Assembly: GCF_000515215.1 (NCBI RefSeq)
Contig: NZ_KI911557.1
Location: 1,261,586 to 1,325,585, forward strand
DNA: 64,000 nt
Origin: Methylomonas sp. 11b
GTDB taxonomy: Bacteria > Pseudomonadota > Gammaproteobacteria > Methylococcales > Methylomonadaceae
Direction: 5' to 3'
Shown: in pieces, positions 45,545-54,948 of the stretch
How positions within the stretch are numbered: the stretch's first letter is position 1
Layout of the letters: every line of letters begins with the position of its first letter
Position numbers and translations under genes: made by a program
The notes under the pieces: generated by a model
The model's input: the letters and a program-made list of their open reading frames with translations, nothing else
Database searches by the model: none
Told to the model about the DNA's origin: nothing

Positions 45545-46594
45545 TTAGACGCCGCTAAAGCGGATATAGCGCCTTAGCGGCGAGCCTGCCGCCCACACAA
45601 AGGCCTCGGTGTAATAATGCATCAGCGCCAAATACCCCAAAAAACCCAAGGTGACGGCTTTGTAAATTTGCGTCGAAAACAGGGTTTGCAGCAATAGATT
45701 GACCAAATCATCGCCATAAGCTTGCAACAGATAGGTCAAAACAAACGATAACAACGGCAATACCAGCCAAATCGGTAATCGAATCGCCGTTGCCGCCCGG
45801 AACAAGTTGTTCTGCGGCTGTTCGCCGTGACGATTCACATCGTGAGTGACGTAGAAACTGTAAGCGGTAATATCGTGCACCAAGCGCGGCATCAAGATCG
45901 CCAGAAAATAATACTGCTGGCTGTAAACATACCAACTGCTGGCGACCAGCACAGTGTTGGCCCATAGAAAATAAAGCCCAAACCGGCTGGGTACATAACG
46001 TTGACACGCCAAGGTGCTAATCAACAATCCCACGGTCAGAACGCTAGCAACCTGCAATACCAGCGTCGCTTGCGCCGGCTCCAGGCTATTTTTTAGAAAT
46101 ATCCCCATATAAATAAAAATCCCGGCGCTGACGCTGAGCCACAATTGCAGATAAAACGCCCAACTCGGCAAGCGACATACTGCTTTGGCGATACCGTGCT
46201 GCTGCTTCAAGACGTGATACACCGTCCAGCAGGCGGTAATGATGTAAAGCGTGCGGTAAGGAATAAACAAACTGCCGATGCCGAAAAAAACCATGATGAA
46301 CAAGGTCATGGCGATTAATTTGCTTTTAAAGGCTTGCAGATAGTCTTGGTGGCTAACCAACAATAGATTGCTGGCGATAATATGCGGGGTACCGAACAAA
46401 ATTTGAAACAGCAAAAAATGCGTTGGGCTACTGGGCAGCACATTGCGTAGCGCGAAATTAAAGCCGAATTTGTCTAACCAAAGCACCACTAAACACAGCG
46501 GCACAATGGCATACAAACTCAGTAAAAAGCGGAAAGACACCGCCAGTTTATTGCTACTTTTTTGCTCGGGGAATGAAATGATCTGCGCAACCAC
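45545..46594 (-). CDS. multi-pass membrane protein with intramembrane histidines, function unknown
   Basis: 349 residues with about nine hydrophobic helices. Histidines cluster in or near membrane segments: FGTPHIIASNLLLVSHQDYL, WTVYHVLKQQHGIAK, MPRLVHDITAYSFYVTHDVN and LALMHYYTEAFVW. The arrangement recalls integral-membrane metal-dependent oxygenases such as the Brp/Blh carotenoid cleavage family, but the exact motifs do not match. No signal peptide other than the first helix. No clear operon partner. I do not recognise the family. Confidence 0.8.
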   Translation of the reverse strand: MVAQIISFPEQKSSNKLAVSFRFLLSLYAIVPLCLVVLWLDKFGFNFALRNVLPSSPTHFLLFQILFGTPHIIASNLLLVSHQDYLQAFKSKLIAMTLFIMVFFGIGSLFIPYRTLYIITACWTVYHVLKQQHGIAKAVCRLPSWAFYLQLWLSVSAGIFIYMGIFLKNSLEPAQATLVLQVASVLTVGLLISTLACQRYVPSRFGLYFLWANTVLVASSWYVYSQQYYFLAILMPRLVHDITAYSFYVTHDVNRHGEQPQNNLFRAATAIRLPIWLVLPLLSFVLTYLLQAYGDDLVNLLLQTLFSTQIYKAVTLGFLGYLALMHYYTEAFVWAAGSPLRRYIRFSGV

Positions 46595-46683
46595 GGTGCC
46601 ACCTTTTTATTATTTTTAGGCAGCGGCTATTATCACCATTTTGAGTAATGACTCAATATCTATCTGATTTTTAACCGGGAATA

Positions 46684-47598
46684 CTACTTGCGCTTGCCTT
46701 GCAAACCGCCGGTGTGGATTGCTACTATCCGCTGCCCGGCGGGGAAATAGTCCCGCCGGATTAAATCGTAGAGCGCAAACAGCAATTTTCCGGTGTAGAT
46801 TGGCTCCAATTCGATGCCGTGCCGCTGCTGAAAATCCTGCATAAACGCCAGCAAGGTCGGCGTTGTTTTGGCGAAACCGCCGAAATGGTAATCCACTAGA
46901 ATTCGCCGGTCTGCGTGACTGGACATTCCCTGCATTTCCAGTAATTGCTCAACATCGTTAATTAGAAAGTCGCCACCCTTCATCGCGGCTACGCCGATAG
47001 CGTGTTGAGCTAACGGCGAGGCCAGCAAGCCTGCTAGAGTGGTGCCGGTACCGCATGCTACGGCCAGTATGTCGAAATCGATTTCGATTTCATCGACCAG
47101 CTCGGCAACGCCTTGCAAAGCCAAGTATGTGGCTCCACCTTCCGGCAACCAATATTGGCCGGGCTGGAGTTCCGGTAAACTGTCGTGGCCTTGATAGCCA
47201 CGCAACTGACGATAGTGGCTACGTGACACAAAACGCAGCTCCATGCCCCAGTCAAGCAGATCATGCAGCGTAGCGTTGAGTTGCGCGGGCCGCTCGCCAC
47301 GAATATAGCCTATGGTTTTCAATCCCAAAGCTTTACCGCTAAAAGCCAGGGCATGTAGGTGATTCGAATAGGCTCCGCCCATGCTGACGATGCAATCGGC
47401 GCCAGCATATAAGGCATGATTGAGGGTATATTTGAGTTTGCGCCATTTATTGCCGGAGATAATCGGATGCAGCAAGTCGTCGCGCTTGATCCACAATTCC
47501 AACTGCCGGTCTGCTAATTCCGGGTCGTTAATCTTGGTCAGCGGCGCTGCGGCCAAACTGCGCTGCAAAGCCTGCAGACGCGGATGTAGATCGGTCAC
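46684..47598 (-). CDS. PLP-dependent D-cysteine desulfhydrase / ACC deaminase family protein
   Basis: 304 residues. SGNKWRKLKYTLNHAL supplies the Schiff-base lysine. SMGGAYSNHLHALAFSGKAL and ACGTGTTLAGLLASP match the fold-type II PLP motifs. Members deaminate ACC or desulfurate D-cysteine; the substrate cannot be told from sequence alone. I start at a GTG at 47598 that overlaps the folP stop (GTGA); an in-frame GTG seven codons earlier is possible. Confidence 0.88.
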   Translation of the reverse strand: MTDLHPRLQALQRSLAAAPLTKINDPELADRQLELWIKRDDLLHPIISGNKWRKLKYTLNHALYAGADCIVSMGGAYSNHLHALAFSGKALGLKTIGYIRGERPAQLNATLHDLLDWGMELRFVSRSHYRQLRGYQGHDSLPELQPGQYWLPEGGATYLALQGVAELVDEIEIDFDILAVACGTGTTLAGLLASPLAQHAIGVAAMKGGDFLINDVEQLLEMQGMSSHADRRILVDYHFGGFAKTTPTLLAFMQDFQQRHGIELEPIYTGKLLFALYDLIRRDYFPAGQRIVAIHTGGLQGKRK

Positions 47599-48413
47599 TG
47601 CGCCTGCTTGATAGCCCACGCCACATCCGCAGCCTGACGATTGGCTTTGACATCATGCACCCGAAACATCTGCACCCCCGCCATCACGCCCAACGCAGTG
47701 GTTACCGCCGTCGCAGTGACTAATTCGGCAGGTTCGCTGACATTGCAGATACTGCCCATGAAACGCTTGCGGCTGGTGCCCAGCAACACCGGGTAACCCA
47801 AATCGACAAAACTGCGCAAATGCGCCAAAAGATCGATATTGTCTTGCTTACCTTTGCCAAAACCAATGCCGGGATCTATAGCGATATTTTCTGCCAATAC
47901 TCCAGCCGCCAACGCTTCGGCGATACGCTGTTGCAACACGGCGGTCACATCGGCTAGTACATCGTCGTAATACGGCTGGTCCTGCATGGTTTTCGGCGTA
48001 CCCTGCATATGCATGAGGATTATGGGGACTTGGGCTGTTGCTGCATAAGCCAACATATTGGGATCACCTTGACCGGCCGAGACGTCGTTGATAATACTCG
48101 CCCCCGCCACCACCGCTGCTGAAGCAACCTGGCTTAATGTGGTATCTATACTGATTTGCACTTGAGGATAGCTCGCACGGATCGCAGTAATCACCGGCAC
48201 CACCCGGCGAATTTGCTCGTCCGCGGCAACAGGATCGGAACCAGGCCGAGTCGACTCGCCGCCAACATCGATAATGTCGGCACCCTCGGCTATCATTTTT
48301 TCAGCTTGGGCTATGGCTGCAGCCACGCCGGTAAATTTACCGCCATCGGAAAAACTATCGGGAGTGACGTTGAGTATCCCCATCAGTTGGGGACTATTGA
48401 CAGCATTGAACAT
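47595..48413 (-). CDS. folP: dihydropteroate synthase FolP
   Basis: 272 residues: LMGILNVTPDSFSDGG, IDVGGESTRPGSDPV, IDTTLSQVASAA, IINDVSAGQG, ILMHMQGTP and DPGIGFGKGKQDN. It couples pABA to the pterin pyrophosphate for folate synthesis. Overlaps the PLP enzyme gene by 4 bp. The more usual partner glmM or ftsH is not adjacent. Confidence 0.97.
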   Translation of the reverse strand: MFNAVNSPQLMGILNVTPDSFSDGGKFTGVAAAIAQAEKMIAEGADIIDVGGESTRPGSDPVAADEQIRRVVPVITAIRASYPQVQISIDTTLSQVASAAVVAGASIINDVSAGQGDPNMLAYAATAQVPIILMHMQGTPKTMQDQPYYDDVLADVTAVLQQRIAEALAAGVLAENIAIDPGIGFGKGKQDNIDLLAHLRSFVDLGYPVLLGTSRKRFMGSICNVSEPAELVTATAVTTALGVMAGVQMFRVHDVKANRQAADVAWAIKQAQ

Positions 48414-48513
48414 ATTTGAAAACTCCTCGATAGCAGCAAACGCCTAGTTTACCGTTGTCGAGTCGTTTTTAGAATTTACCGGCTATCGTTTTACGCTATG
48501 CCGATAGCAGGCT

Positions 48514-48539
48514 GCCATCCCACCGGGCGGCGGGATGGC
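48514..48539. terminator. GC-rich hairpin after the Nif11-type gene
   Basis: GCCATCCC (48514-48521) with GGGATGGC (48532-48539), 8-bp perfect stem and 10-nt loop, 9 bp past the stop of the minus-strand Nif11-like gene. No T-run; a terminator or an RNA-stabilising element. Confidence 0.4.
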
Positions 48540-48548
48540 GCTCAATCG

Positions 48549-48767
48549 TTAAACTCTTAGTAGCGCTTTAGCCAGTTTTTCTGAAAGCTGCTCTTCAACA
48601 AATTGTGGTTCGTTGGGTGGATACAGTTCGTCTTCTTCGATTTCGAACCCGCTTTCCTTAGCCAATAACAGCATTTCCTTAATTTTGACGCAGGCTTTCA
48701 GTTTTTCTTTCAGCCCCTCATCGCCTTTGGCTTTTTCAGAAAATTCTTTGATGACCTTAATTGACAT
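48549..48767 (-). CDS. orphan Nif11-type leader-like small protein
   Basis: 72 residues. The first 45 (VIKEFSEKAKGDEGLKEKLK, AKESGFEIEEDEL) follow the Nif11 domain pattern used as leaders of some RiPP precursors. After it comes a short acidic tail ending in AKALLRV. The Gly-Gly cleavage site and Cys/Ser/Thr-rich core expected of a RiPP precursor are missing, and no modifying enzyme is adjacent. It is therefore probably a stand-alone Nif11 protein of unknown role. Two direct copies of GATAACTC lie at the start (see next feature). Confidence 0.75.
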   Translation of the reverse strand: MSIKVIKEFSEKAKGDEGLKEKLKACVKIKEMLLLAKESGFEIEEDELYPPNEPQFVEEQLSEKLAKALLRV

Positions 48768-48768
48768 T

Positions 48769-48815
48769 GATAACTCCGTGATAACTCTGAAGGTTGGATA
48801 AAACTCAAAGTTATC
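48769..48815. promoter_or_regulatory. iterated GATAACT motif upstream of the Nif11-type gene
   Basis: GATAACTC occurs at 48769-48776 and 48780-48787, 11 bp apart (one helical turn), and its inverse AGTTATC at 48809-48815. The first copy overlaps the gene's GGAG ribosome-binding site. The spacing suggests a protein-binding operator. Confidence 0.4.
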
Positions 48816-48986
48816 TAAGCAAAATAACGGCCAGTTTTTTTAAAAGCCGTTATTTCGTTTGCAGTTCAAGGTATTACCAAAAAAGTGTCGCCAAAAACGA
48901 CAGCTATTCACCTACAATTTATGCGGCATTTGTAGCAAATACAACAATTGTCGGAGCGTATAGACGTAGCCAACGACAGTAAATCT

Positions 48987-49475
48987 TTAGCCTTGTATAG
49001 CAACCGTGCGATACGCAGAATGGTAATACAGTAATGGATCCCCTTCCCGGCAAACCACACTATCGACTTCACCAATAATCACCCAGTGGCTACCGGCCTG
49101 AACTTGCTGCACTACCCGGCACTCCAGTACCGCCAGGGCTTCGCTCAAAATCGGCGCACCGTTGTCACCCGCTTGCCAGGCGATACTGGCAAAGCGCTGT
49201 TCTTGGGTGGTACTGCCGGCAAATTGATTGGAAACGTCTTCTTGTGCACTATTCAGAATGTTCACTGCAAAGCGGCGGCTTTCCAGCAAGGCAGCGCCGG
49301 TATCAGTCGCTTGATTCAGACAGACCAGAATTTGCGGCGGATCCAGGGACACGCTGCTAAACGCGGTCGCGGTCATGCCTCTAGGCTGATTGTCACGCCC
49401 CTGAGTCGTAACCACCGTCACACCGCTCGCCCATAATTTAAGGGCATTTTTAAATTCTTTGGCTTCAACGCTCAT
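48987..49475 (-). CDS. flavin reductase-like domain protein (FMN reductase family)
   Basis: 162 residues: LWASGVTVVTTQGRDNQPRG, ATAFSSVSLDPPQILVCLNQ, RRFAVNILNSAQEDVSNQFA and SHWVIIGEVDSV match the split-beta-barrel FMN reductases that feed reduced flavin to monooxygenases. Partner unknown; no monooxygenase neighbour. Lies upstream of Nif11 on the same strand with about 220 bp between. Confidence 0.88.
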   Translation of the reverse strand: MSVEAKEFKNALKLWASGVTVVTTQGRDNQPRGMTATAFSSVSLDPPQILVCLNQATDTGAALLESRRFAVNILNSAQEDVSNQFAGSTTQEQRFASIAWQAGDNGAPILSEALAVLECRVVQQVQAGSHWVIIGEVDSVVCREGDPLLYYHSAYRTVAIQG

Positions 49476-49529
49476 AATTTTCTCTTAGATCCAATAGCGA
49501 TAATACGGAATAGACGTCTGAATGCGCGA

Positions 49530-51026
49530 TCAGTTTTTGGGACGCATATGCGGAAACAGCAGTACGTCGCGAATGCTCGGTGAGTTGGTGAACAGCATTA
49601 CCAAACGGTCGATACCGATGCCCTCGCCCGCTGTTGGCGGCATACCGTGTTCCAGCGCGGTTATGTAGTCGGCATCGAAATGCATGGCCTCGTTGTCACC
49701 GGCTTCTTTTTCTTCAACTTGTTTCTGAAAGCGTTCGGCTTGATCCTCGGCGTCGTTCAACTCGGTAAAGCCGTTGGCTATTTCACGGCCGCCGACGAAA
49801 AACTCAAAGCGATCAGTCACATGCGGATCGTTGTCATTACGGCGTGCCAATGGCGAGACTTCGACCGGGTAAGCGGTAATGAAAGTCGGATTCATCAGAC
49901 GACTCTCGACGGTTTTCTCGAAAATTTCGATCTGTACTTTGCCCAGACCGTAGCTAGCCTTGACCGGAATTTTCAGACTCTCGGCAACTTTTACGGCGGA
50001 TTCACGCGTTGTCAAATCCGCCAGCGTTAATTCCGGATTGAAATGCAGGATAGACTCTAATACTGTCATTCGCACAAACGGCTTACCAAAATCGTACTGA
50101 TCGCCTTGATACTCGATCACCGAGCTACCCACCACATCTTCGGCTATGCCTTTTAACATCGCTTCGGTCAAATCCATCAAATCACCGTATTCGGCGTAGG
50201 CTTGGTAGAACTCCATCATCGTGAATTCGGGGTTATGCCGGGTGGACAAACCTTCATTGCGGAAATTGCGGTTGATCTCGAACACTCGCTCGAAACCGCC
50301 CACCACCAGCCGCTTTAGATATAGCTCTGGCGCGATACGAAGATAAAGCTCCATATCTAGCGCGTTATGGAAGGTAGTAAACGGACGAGCGGTCGCGCCA
50401 CCGGGGATGACTTGCATCATCGGTGTTTCCACTTCCAGGAAGTCACGCGCAATCAGAAACTCGCGAATGTAATTAACAATCTTGGAGCGCATCAAAAAGG
50501 TCTTGCGCGTCTCGTCGCTCATGATCAAGTCCAAATAGCGCTGGCGATATTTGATTTCTTGATCGGCGATGCCGTGGAATTTTTCCGGCAAGGGCCGCAA
50601 GGCTTTGGTTAGCAAACGAATATCGTCCAGTCTGACGCTCAACTCACCGACCTTGGTTTTAAACAAGGTGCCCTCGGCACCAACGATATCGCCAATGTCC
50701 CATTTTTTAAACTGGTCGTTGTATACGCCTTCAGGCAGATTATCGCGGGCCACGTAAACTTGAATTTGCCCGGACATATCCTGCAAATGACAGAAGCTGG
50801 CCTTGCCCATGATCCGCCGCGTCATCATCCGTCCGGCAATCTTCACCCGAATCGGCTCGGCCAACAGTTCTTCTTCGGTTTTGTCGCCGTATTCGGCTAG
50901 CAATTCACCGGCTACTACATTCCGACGGAAATCAGTCGGGAATGCGATGCCTTCTTCACGCAAGGCGTTAAGTTTTTCGCGGCGTTGTTTGATCTGTTCT
51001 TGTTCGTCGTGTTCGAGTTCTGACAT
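49530..51026 (-). CDS. lysS: lysyl-tRNA synthetase (class II)
   Basis: 498 residues from ATG 51026; the frame runs on 25 codons upstream without family homology. N-terminal OB fold ([20 protein letters not shown]), motif 2 [23 protein letters not shown] and motif 3 [24 protein letters not shown]. It charges tRNA-Lys. On the same strand as prfB, as in E. coli where prfB and lysS are adjacent, but here a toxin-antitoxin pair lies between them. Confidence 0.97.
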   Translation of the reverse strand: MSELEHDEQEQIKQRREKLNALREEGIAFPTDFRRNVVAGELLAEYGDKTEEELLAEPIRVKIAGRMMTRRIMGKASFCHLQDMSGQIQVYVARDNLPEGVYNDQFKKWDIGDIVGAEGTLFKTKVGELSVRLDDIRLLTKALRPLPEKFHGIADQEIKYRQRYLDLIMSDETRKTFLMRSKIVNYIREFLIARDFLEVETPMMQVIPGGATARPFTTFHNALDMELYLRIAPELYLKRLVVGGFERVFEINRNFRNEGLSTRHNPEFTMMEFYQAYAEYGDLMDLTEAMLKGIAEDVVGSSVIEYQGDQYDFGKPFVRMTVLESILHFNPELTLADLTTRESAVKVAESLKIPVKASYGLGKVQIEIFEKTVESRLMNPTFITAYPVEVSPLARRNDNDPHVTDRFEFFVGGREIANGFTELNDAEDQAERFQKQVEEKEAGDNEAMHFDADYITALEHGMPPTAGEGIGIDRLVMLFTNSPSIRDVLLFPHMRPKN

Positions 51027-51114
51027 TTTGGTAATCGATAAAATCAAATATGGATCGGGTTTATGGAATTCAAGTTGATGATGGGCCTTGCCGAAAATCA
51101 ATTAACGATACTAA

Positions 51115-51483
51115 CTATCTCGCTAATGGCAACAAACGTACCCTCTCGCGCAGTTCATCGGCAACGATCAGCGCCCCGTCGCTTAGCTCTCCTTCAAAGC
51201 GACGCAATAGGCCAATTGCTCGCAATCCGAGAACATTAGGTGAAACATCATGCGTACGTATTTGAAAAACGCTGGGGGATTCAGCATTGGTCAAGGCCAG
51301 TAAAGTGCCAAAATCGAGATCGTGTGTAAAAACGATAGCATTCTGAGAACGCGCCCAGTCAAATAATTCCGTGTCTAAAGCATCAACTGCTCCCACTTCA
51401 ATCCAGTGCACGGCGTCGAAACCAGCCTCCACCAGCAGTGGCACCCAAGCTGGCGAAAGATTCATATCTAATAAAACCTTCAT
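51115..51483 (-). CDS. DUF5615 PIN-like toxin component
   Basis: 122 residues. Compact PIN-like fold: KVLLDMNLSPAWVPLLVEAG, TELFDWARSQNAIVFTHDLDFG with the conserved acidic residues. Members of DUF5615 are paired with DUF433 and predicted RNases. It overlaps its partner by 4 bp. Confidence 0.85.
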   Translation of the reverse strand: MKVLLDMNLSPAWVPLLVEAGFDAVHWIEVGAVDALDTELFDWARSQNAIVFTHDLDFGTLLALTNAESPSVFQIRTHDVSPNVLGLRAIGLLRRFEGELSDGALIVADELRERVRLLPLAR

Positions 51484-51710
51484 GCCGCCACAAGCGGCAA
51501 CTCAACTTCTTCTGATCGCCAAGCAGCATAACGTAAAGCTTCGGTTATATCTTCCGCTTCTAAATACGGGTATAGATCGAGGACATCTTTAAAGGTATAA
51601 CCGCTGGCTATCAGACCGACAATAGTACCGGCAGTAACTCGAAGCCCCCGCAAGCAAGGTTTTCCACCCATGACAGCCGGGTTGAAGGTGATACGATCAA
51701 AATTTTTCAT
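51480..51710 (-). CDS. DUF433 antitoxin component
   Basis: 76 residues: RITFNPAVMGGKPCLRGLRV and VGLIASGYTFKDVLDLYPYL are the DUF433 signature, a helix-turn-helix-like antitoxin. It precedes and overlaps the DUF5615 gene, forming a two-gene VapBC-like module inserted between lysS and prfB. Confidence 0.87.
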   Translation of the reverse strand: MKNFDRITFNPAVMGGKPCLRGLRVTAGTIVGLIASGYTFKDVLDLYPYLEAEDITEALRYAAWRSEEVELPLVAA

Positions 51711-51746
51711 GTCGACCTCACAGTCTCTTTCTCATACGCGGGTAAT

Positions 51747-52844
51747 TTACAGCCCACTCTTCAAACTAGCCTCGATAAACTGATCCAGCGCCCCGTCCAA
51801 AACGGCCTGAGTATTGCCGGTTTCGACGTTAGTACGCAGATCTTTGATACGGGATTGATCTAACACGTAGGAACGAATCTGGCTGCCCCAACCGATGTCG
51901 GATTTAGAGTCTTCAATCGCTTGCAAACCTTCGCTGCGTTTCAGCATTTCCATCTCATACAGCTTTGCTTTCAACTGCTTCATGGCGGTGTCTTTGTTCT
52001 TATGCTGCGAACGGTCGCTTTGGCATTGGGTGACTATGCCGCTGGGACCATGCGTAATCCGCACCGCCGATTCCGTTCTATTGACGTGCTGACCGCCGGC
52101 GCCGCTGGCCCGGTATACGTCGATGCGCAAATCGGCTGGGTTGATGTCCACTTCGATGTCATCGTCAATTTCCGGCGACACGAAGACCGAGGCAAATGAG
52201 GTATGCCGGCGGTTGCCGGAATCAAACGGCGATTTTCTGACCAAACGATGCACGCCGGTTTCGGTTCGCAACCAACCAAAGGCATACGGGCCTTCAAATT
52301 TGATCGTAGCGCTTTTGATGCCTGCCACATCGCCCGGCGATTCTTCGATTAATTCGGTTTTAAAACCTTTCGCCTCGCCCCAACGCAAATACATGCGTTC
52401 GATCATCGATGCCCAATCCTGTGCTTCAGTACCGCCTGAGCCGGATTGAACGTCCAGGAAGGCATTGTTGGCGTCCATCTCGCCGGAGAACATCCGTTGA
52501 AACTCCAAAGCCGCTACTTTCTTTTCGTACTCTTCAAGATCGGCGGCCACGGTATCGACGGTCTCCTCGTCTTCTTCTTCCACCGCCATTAAAAGCAACT
52601 CCTCGGCGTCGGATAGACCTTGTTCCAATTCCAGGATGGTGTTGACGATACCTTCCAGCATGGCCCGCTCCTTACCCATGGCTTGCGCTTGCTCCGGTTT
52701 ATTCCAGATAGCCGGATCTTCCAACTCGCGCAGCACTTCCACCAGACGCTCGCTTTTGTTCTCAAAATCAAGATAGACTTTCAGGCCGGCGCTCCGTTCA
52801 CGGAGGTCGGCTATCTTGTATTTAATCGGATTAATTTCTTGCAT
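51747..52844 (-). CDS. prfB: peptide chain release factor 2, without programmed frameshift
   Basis: 365 residues from the ATG at 52844. SPF tripeptide ([11 protein letters not shown]) and GGQ ([17 protein letters not shown]) are present, so it reads UGA and UAA. In E. coli the start region has a +1 frameshift at CTT-TGA-C. Here the equivalent codons are TAT-CTT-GAT-TTT in one continuous frame, and the upstream AGGGGG stimulator is missing. The gene is thus expressed without autoregulatory frameshifting. Confidence 0.97.
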   Translation of the reverse strand: MQEINPIKYKIADLRERSAGLKVYLDFENKSERLVEVLRELEDPAIWNKPEQAQAMGKERAMLEGIVNTILELEQGLSDAEELLLMAVEEEDEETVDTVAADLEEYEKKVAALEFQRMFSGEMDANNAFLDVQSGSGGTEAQDWASMIERMYLRWGEAKGFKTELIEESPGDVAGIKSATIKFEGPYAFGWLRTETGVHRLVRKSPFDSGNRRHTSFASVFVSPEIDDDIEVDINPADLRIDVYRASGAGGQHVNRTESAVRITHGPSGIVTQCQSDRSQHKNKDTAMKQLKAKLYEMEMLKRSEGLQAIEDSKSDIGWGSQIRSYVLDQSRIKDLRTNVETGNTQAVLDGALDQFIEASLKSGL

Positions 52845-52932
52845 GAACCTCAAAACCCAAGCCAATACCCACACGGGGCACGAGACGCCGACCTATGCCC
52901 GGCGCATTCAAAAAACTGTGGATTATAAACGA

Positions 52933-53721
52933 TTACGCCACTGGGTTGGGCTGACGGTTTTTTAACGACCAAACGATGCAGCCAATGCCCGCCAACACAA
53001 ACGGCACGCTAAGCAATTGGCCGGTAGTAAACATCACACCCGTATCGTACATGGCTTGCTCGGTTTTGAAGTATTCCAGGAAAAAGCGCACAGTGAACAG
53101 CATGCTGATGAAACAACCGAACACGAACCCTGGCTTATCAGCCTGCTTTTTGTAAATCGCCAGCGAAATCAGATAAATCATCAGGTAACAAACCGCTTCA
53201 TAAAGCTGCACTGGATGCCTAGGCAACGGATTGATCCGCGAAAACACCACGCCCCACGGCAAATCCGTAGGAATACCTAGAATCTCCGAATTAAAGAAAT
53301 TACCGATGCGGATTAGTGCGCCGGCCAAGGCGGTGGGAATACTGACTCTATCCAACAACCAAAAATAACTGTCGCCGTATTTGCGCCGATACAAATACAA
53401 GGCCAGGATGATACCCAGTGTGGCGCCGTGACTTGCTAATCCACCTTCCCAGACTGCCAGAATCTTTAAGGGGTGCGATAAATAGTAGGCGGGATCGTAA
53501 AGCAGGGTATGCCCTAGACGCGCACCGACGATGGTCGCGATCACCATATACCAAAGCAGCGTATCAAGCTCTTCGATATTTTTGCCTTCGCGCTGATAAA
53601 TCCATTGCATGGTCAAAAAACTGCCGACAAAGCCGGATGCGAACATCAAGCCGTACCAGCGAATTTTCAGAAAGCCGAAATCGACAAGAATGGGGTCAAT
53701 ATTCCAGATGAAGTGTTCCAT
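52933..53721 (-). CDS. lgt: prolipoprotein diacylglyceryl transferase Lgt
   Basis: 262 residues from the ATG at 53721. Seven membrane helices; RWYGLMFASGF, GGLASHGATLGII, IRIGNFFNSEILG and PRHPVQLYEAV are the conserved Lgt segments. It attaches diacylglycerol to lipobox cysteines such as that of the lipoprotein at 1732-2454. The reading frame is open 11 codons upstream. Confidence 0.96.
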   Translation of the reverse strand: MEHFIWNIDPILVDFGFLKIRWYGLMFASGFVGSFLTMQWIYQREGKNIEELDTLLWYMVIATIVGARLGHTLLYDPAYYLSHPLKILAVWEGGLASHGATLGIILALYLYRRKYGDSYFWLLDRVSIPTALAGALIRIGNFFNSEILGIPTDLPWGVVFSRINPLPRHPVQLYEAVCYLMIYLISLAIYKKQADKPGFVFGCFISMLFTVRFFLEYFKTEQAMYDTGVMFTTGQLLSVPFVLAGIGCIVWSLKNRQPNPVA

Positions 53722-53817
53722 GATTATGCGGGGAAGTGAGTACGGTTTAAGCAAATGACCGGCGATTCTAACGCCGACTGGGATTTTTCGCCGTTTATCT
53801 TTCGCTGGTCACGCAGG

Positions 53818-54132
53818 TTAATTTGGGTCGGCTACTTGAATTCTGCCGTCGACGATCCGTACCGGAAAGGTGGCAACATCTTCATAAGCCGGCGCGCATT
53901 TGACGGCGCCAGTTTTAACGCAAAACCGCGCCCCGTGACGCGGACAGACAATTTCATCGCCATCCAGCTCGCCGCTAGCGATTTCAGCACCATCATGGGT
54001 GCACACGTCTTCAATCGCGTAAAATTGATCATCGATTTTAAAAATTGCCACATCGGTACCGTCGACATCAACCAACACATGTTCGCCATTTGCCAGCGCC
54101 GATTCAGCTACCACATCAATCCAATCGCTCAT
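53818..54132 (-). CDS. Rieske-type [2Fe-2S] ferredoxin
   Basis: 104 residues. CTHDGAEI and CPRHGARF give the CxH-CxxH Rieske ligands, in a NirD-like or biphenyl-dioxygenase ferredoxin-type soluble domain. It is the last gene of the suf-associated run (after sufU and rsmJ). A small electron carrier; partner unknown. Rieske ferredoxins appear next to suf genes in several bacteria. Confidence 0.9.
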   Translation of the reverse strand: MSDWIDVVAESALANGEHVLVDVDGTDVAIFKIDDQFYAIEDVCTHDGAEIASGELDGDEIVCPRHGARFCVKTGAVKCAPAYEDVATFPVRIVDGRIQVADPN

Positions 54133-54167
54133 GCTTGCCTCGTTTGGGTTTAAGTTTTACTGCCAAT

Positions 54168-54938
54168 TCATTTCAGATAAACGTCGTATCGGAGCAATTT
54201 GCCCTGATAGCTTTCGCTGGGTTTGCCGCCTAAGGGTTCCGCGTAATCGGGACTTTTCACCACCACGCGCTTAGCGGTCGCCTGCCAGGCGGCAGCGAAT
54301 AAGTCCGCCCTGTCCAGGTCATCACCTAAAATATCCCGCAGTATCGCCATCGATTTTCGCGTCGCAGCGGTTTGTTTACGCTTAGTAGGAAACATCGGGT
54401 CCAGATAAATACAATCCGGTGCTTCCGATAAACCGCCCAGTAATTCGATGGCGTTACCGACCATCAGCGTGGGCGCTTGCAATTGACGATTCTTCATCCA
54501 GTCTTTTTGCGCCAGACGCTGAAAACCATCCTTGATCAACTCGGCCATAATCGGCGAGCGCTCAATGCACTGCACTTCATAACCCATGCGAAACAAGGCC
54601 AAGCTGTCCTGTGCCCATCCCGTTGTGGCGTCGATAATGGTTTTGGTTTTCTTGCCAACGGCCTGCGCCAACAAATCTTTTTTGGGGGCTGGATAGGAAT
54701 GTTGCTCGCCGGGACGCGGATCGATTTCGACTATCAAGCCGCCTTTTTTCAAGGTTTGCTTATCCAGCAGTTTTAGGCAGCCGTCACGATAACAAAGAAA
54801 ACACCCTTGCAGGAATTCGGTAGGTAGCTCTGACAAAGCCAGCAAGGGCCAAGCCAAGCGCTCGGATAACGCCTGACTGGCGGATAACACCGAGTCATCG
54901 GCATAGACCACCGCCCCCTTGTCCGAGAACACCACCAC
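54168..54938 (-). CDS. rsmJ: 16S rRNA (guanine-1516-N2)-methyltransferase RsmJ
   Basis: 256 residues: DATTGWAQDSLALFRMGYEV (SAM motif I), ERSPIMAELIKDGFQRL and the catalytic DCIYLDPMFPTKRKQ are characteristic of RsmJ. Sits between sufU and the Rieske gene, 10 bp after sufU, probably by operon readthrough and not a shared function. Confidence 0.9.
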   Translation of the reverse strand: MVVFSDKGAVVYADDSVLSASQALSERLAWPLLALSELPTEFLQGCFLCYRDGCLKLLDKQTLKKGGLIVEIDPRPGEQHSYPAPKKDLLAQAVGKKTKTIIDATTGWAQDSLALFRMGYEVQCIERSPIMAELIKDGFQRLAQKDWMKNRQLQAPTLMVGNAIELLGGLSEAPDCIYLDPMFPTKRKQTAATRKSMAILRDILGDDLDRADLFAAAWQATAKRVVVKSPDYAEPLGGKPSESYQGKLLRYDVYLK

Positions 54939-54948
54939 GAGCGATAAA

